DNA from: Bedellia somnulentella
Lineage: Eukaryota > Arthropoda > Insecta > Lepidoptera > Bedelliidae
Assembly: GCA_963576735.1 (NCBI GenBank)
Contig: OY755176.1
Span: 11,517,423-11,581,422, forward strand
Length of the DNA: 64,000 nt
Direction: 5' to 3'
Positions 62,562 through 64,000 of the stretch are shown in pieces. A program made the position numbers and the translations under genes. The notes under the pieces were generated by a model. The model worked only from the letters and a program-made list of their open reading frames with translations. It did not search any database and was not told the DNA's origin. Every line of letters begins with the position of its first letter. Position 1 is the stretch's first letter.

Positions 62562-64000
62562 CACGGTAACGACACGCGCCTCCCGAGTGATAGCAACCCT
62601 ATCTAACACACGATAGTAGCAACCCTACCTCCAAGTTAAAGTTGAGTAGCAGCGCGGCCGTGTGTCGCGTGGGCAGCACGGTGACGACGCGCGCCACGGG
62701 GAAGTAGCCGGCCGCGCTCCCGAGTGATGGCAACCCTATCTAACACACGATAGTAGCAACCCTACCTCCAAGTTAAAGTTGAGTAGCAGCGCGGCCGTGT
62801 GTCGCGTGGGCAGCACGGTGACGACGCGCGCCACGGGGAAGTAGCCGGCCGCGCTCCCGGGTGATGGCAACCCTATCTAACACACGATAGTAGCAACCCT
62901 ACCTCCAAGTTAAAGTTGAGTAGCAGCGCGGCCGTGTGTCGCGTGGGCAGCACGGTGACGACGCGCGCCACGGGGAAGTAGCCGGCCGCGCTCCCGAGTG
63001 ATGGCAACCCTATCTAACACACGATAGTAGCAACCCTACCTCCAAGTTAAAGTTGAGTAGCAGCGCGGCCGTGTGTCGCGTGGGCAGCACGGTGACGACG
63101 CGCGCCACGGGGAAGTAGCCGGCCGCGCTCCCGAGTGATGGCAACCCTATCTAACACACGATAGTAGCAACCCTACCTCCAAGTTAAAGTTGAGTAGCAG
63201 CGCGGCCGTGTGTCGCGTGGGCAGCACGGTGACGACGCGCGCCACGGGGAAGTAGCCGGCCGCGCTCCCGAGTGATGGCAACCCTATCTAACACACGATA
63301 GTAGCAACCCTACCTCCAAGTTAAAGTTGAGTAGCAGCGCGGCCGTGTGTCGCGTGGGCAGCACGGTGACGACGCGCGCCACGGGGAAGTAGCCGGCCGC
63401 GCTCCCGAGTGATGGCAACCCTATCTAACACACGATAGTAGCAACCCTACCTCCAAGTTAAAGTTGAGTAGCAGCGCGGCCGTGTGTCGCGTGGGCAGCA
63501 CGGTGACGACGCGCGCCACGGGGAAGTAGCCGGCCGCGCTCCCGAGTGATGGCAACCCTATCTAACACACGATAGTAGCAACCCTACCTCCAAGTTAAAG
63601 TTGAGTAGCAGCGCGGCCGTGTGTCGCGTGGGCAGCACGGTGACGACGCGCGCCACGGGGAAGTAGCCGGCCGCGCTCCCGAGTGATGGCAACCCTATCT
63701 AACACACGATAGTAGCAACCCTACCTCCAAGTTAAAGTTGAGTAGCAGCGCGGCCGTGTGTCGCGTGGGCAGCACGGTGACGACGCGCGCCACGGGGAAG
63801 TAGCCGGCCGCGCTCCCGAGTGATGGCAACCCTATCTAACACACGATAGTAGCAACCCTACCTCCAAGTTAAAGTTGAGTAGCAGCGCGGCCGTGTGTCG
63901 CGTGGGCAGCACGGTGACGACGCGCGCCACGGGGAAGTAGCCGGCCGCGCTCCCGAGTGATGGCAACCCTATCTAACACACGATAGTAGCAACCCTACCT
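62562..64000 (-). repeat. 137-bp tandem array with exon-like monomer, 10 full copies, runs off the edge
   Basis: The block 'cctccaagttaaagttgagt' recurs exactly every 137 bp (62628, 62765, 62902 ... 63861, 63998). Copies are almost identical; the first (62562-62627) is shortened and diverged, and one carries CCCGGG for CCCGAG near 62858. Each GC-rich monomer reads on the minus strand as GSAAGYFPVARVVTVLPTRH then TAALLLNFNLE, directly followed by GTAGGG, a plausible donor. Reading on hits a TAG, so copies do not form one long frame. The unit looks like an exon plus about 40 bp of intron amplified in place. The protein family is not recognised. Confidence 0.85.

Noticed and set aside
62562..64000. 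One long repeat protein encoded by the 137-bp array
   Set aside because: 137 is not a multiple of three and a TAG follows the exon-like part in each unit, so no continuous frame crosses copies.

Overview
The window reads as AT-rich nuclear DNA of an insect, most probably a moth or butterfly. Exons are short and GC-richer, split by long AT-rich introns with GT-AG borders. The intervening DNA is full of repeats of lepidopteran type: tRNA-derived SINEs, non-LTR retrotransposon tails, maT/mariner and Helitron-like elements, and MITEs. No prokaryotic features, CRISPR array or functional RNA gene is supported.

Three host genes can be read exon by exon. (1) On the minus strand, positions 8737 to about 19318 hold the first seven coding exons of Synapsin: the N-terminal RRFS phosphorylation motif, the conserved SPAKSRESLLQRVQSLTG linker and the first half of domain C. 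The remaining exons must lie left of position 1. (2) On the plus strand, 2608-7871 holds a complete six-exon TIMP (tissue inhibitor of metalloproteinases, 199 aa). Since Synapsin is still unfinished at 8737, TIMP most likely sits inside a Synapsin intron in opposite orientation, the nested arrangement known from flies and vertebrates. (3) On the plus strand, 34822-58603 holds an eleven-exon zona pellucida (ZP) domain membrane protein (about 394 aa) with a 14 kb first intron. Synapsin and the ZP gene are divergent, with about 15 kb of repeat-rich intergenic DNA between them. At the right edge, a short minus-strand exon (60103-60228) and a 137-bp tandem array (62562-64000) whose monomer contains an exon-like open frame with a splice donor suggest a fourth gene entering from the right.

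Layout: 1-2600 left flank (probably Synapsin intron); 2608-8002 TIMP; 8300-19400 Synapsin exons and introns, with a decayed copy of one Synapsin exon (10911-10986) next to a 1.6 kb element with 159-bp inverted termini; 19400-34600 intergenic, including a 5'-truncated LINE with an intact reverse-transcriptase frame (25252-26429), a 968-bp Helitron-like element and a 30-bp minisatellite; 34600-58603 ZP gene, with transposase and helicase relics in intron 1 and several elements inserted a few tens of bases from its splice sites; 58604-64000 convergent 3' region, SINEs and the tandem array.

The observations most worth following are: the lack of any in-frame AUG for Synapsin exon 1; a potentially editable AGA codon in RRFS that is split by intron 1; the duplicated Synapsin exon; the exon-bearing 137-bp array; the Helitron inside the loop of a perfect 29-bp palindrome that abuts a ZP splice acceptor; and a filled/empty MITE pair that records a nested insertion.
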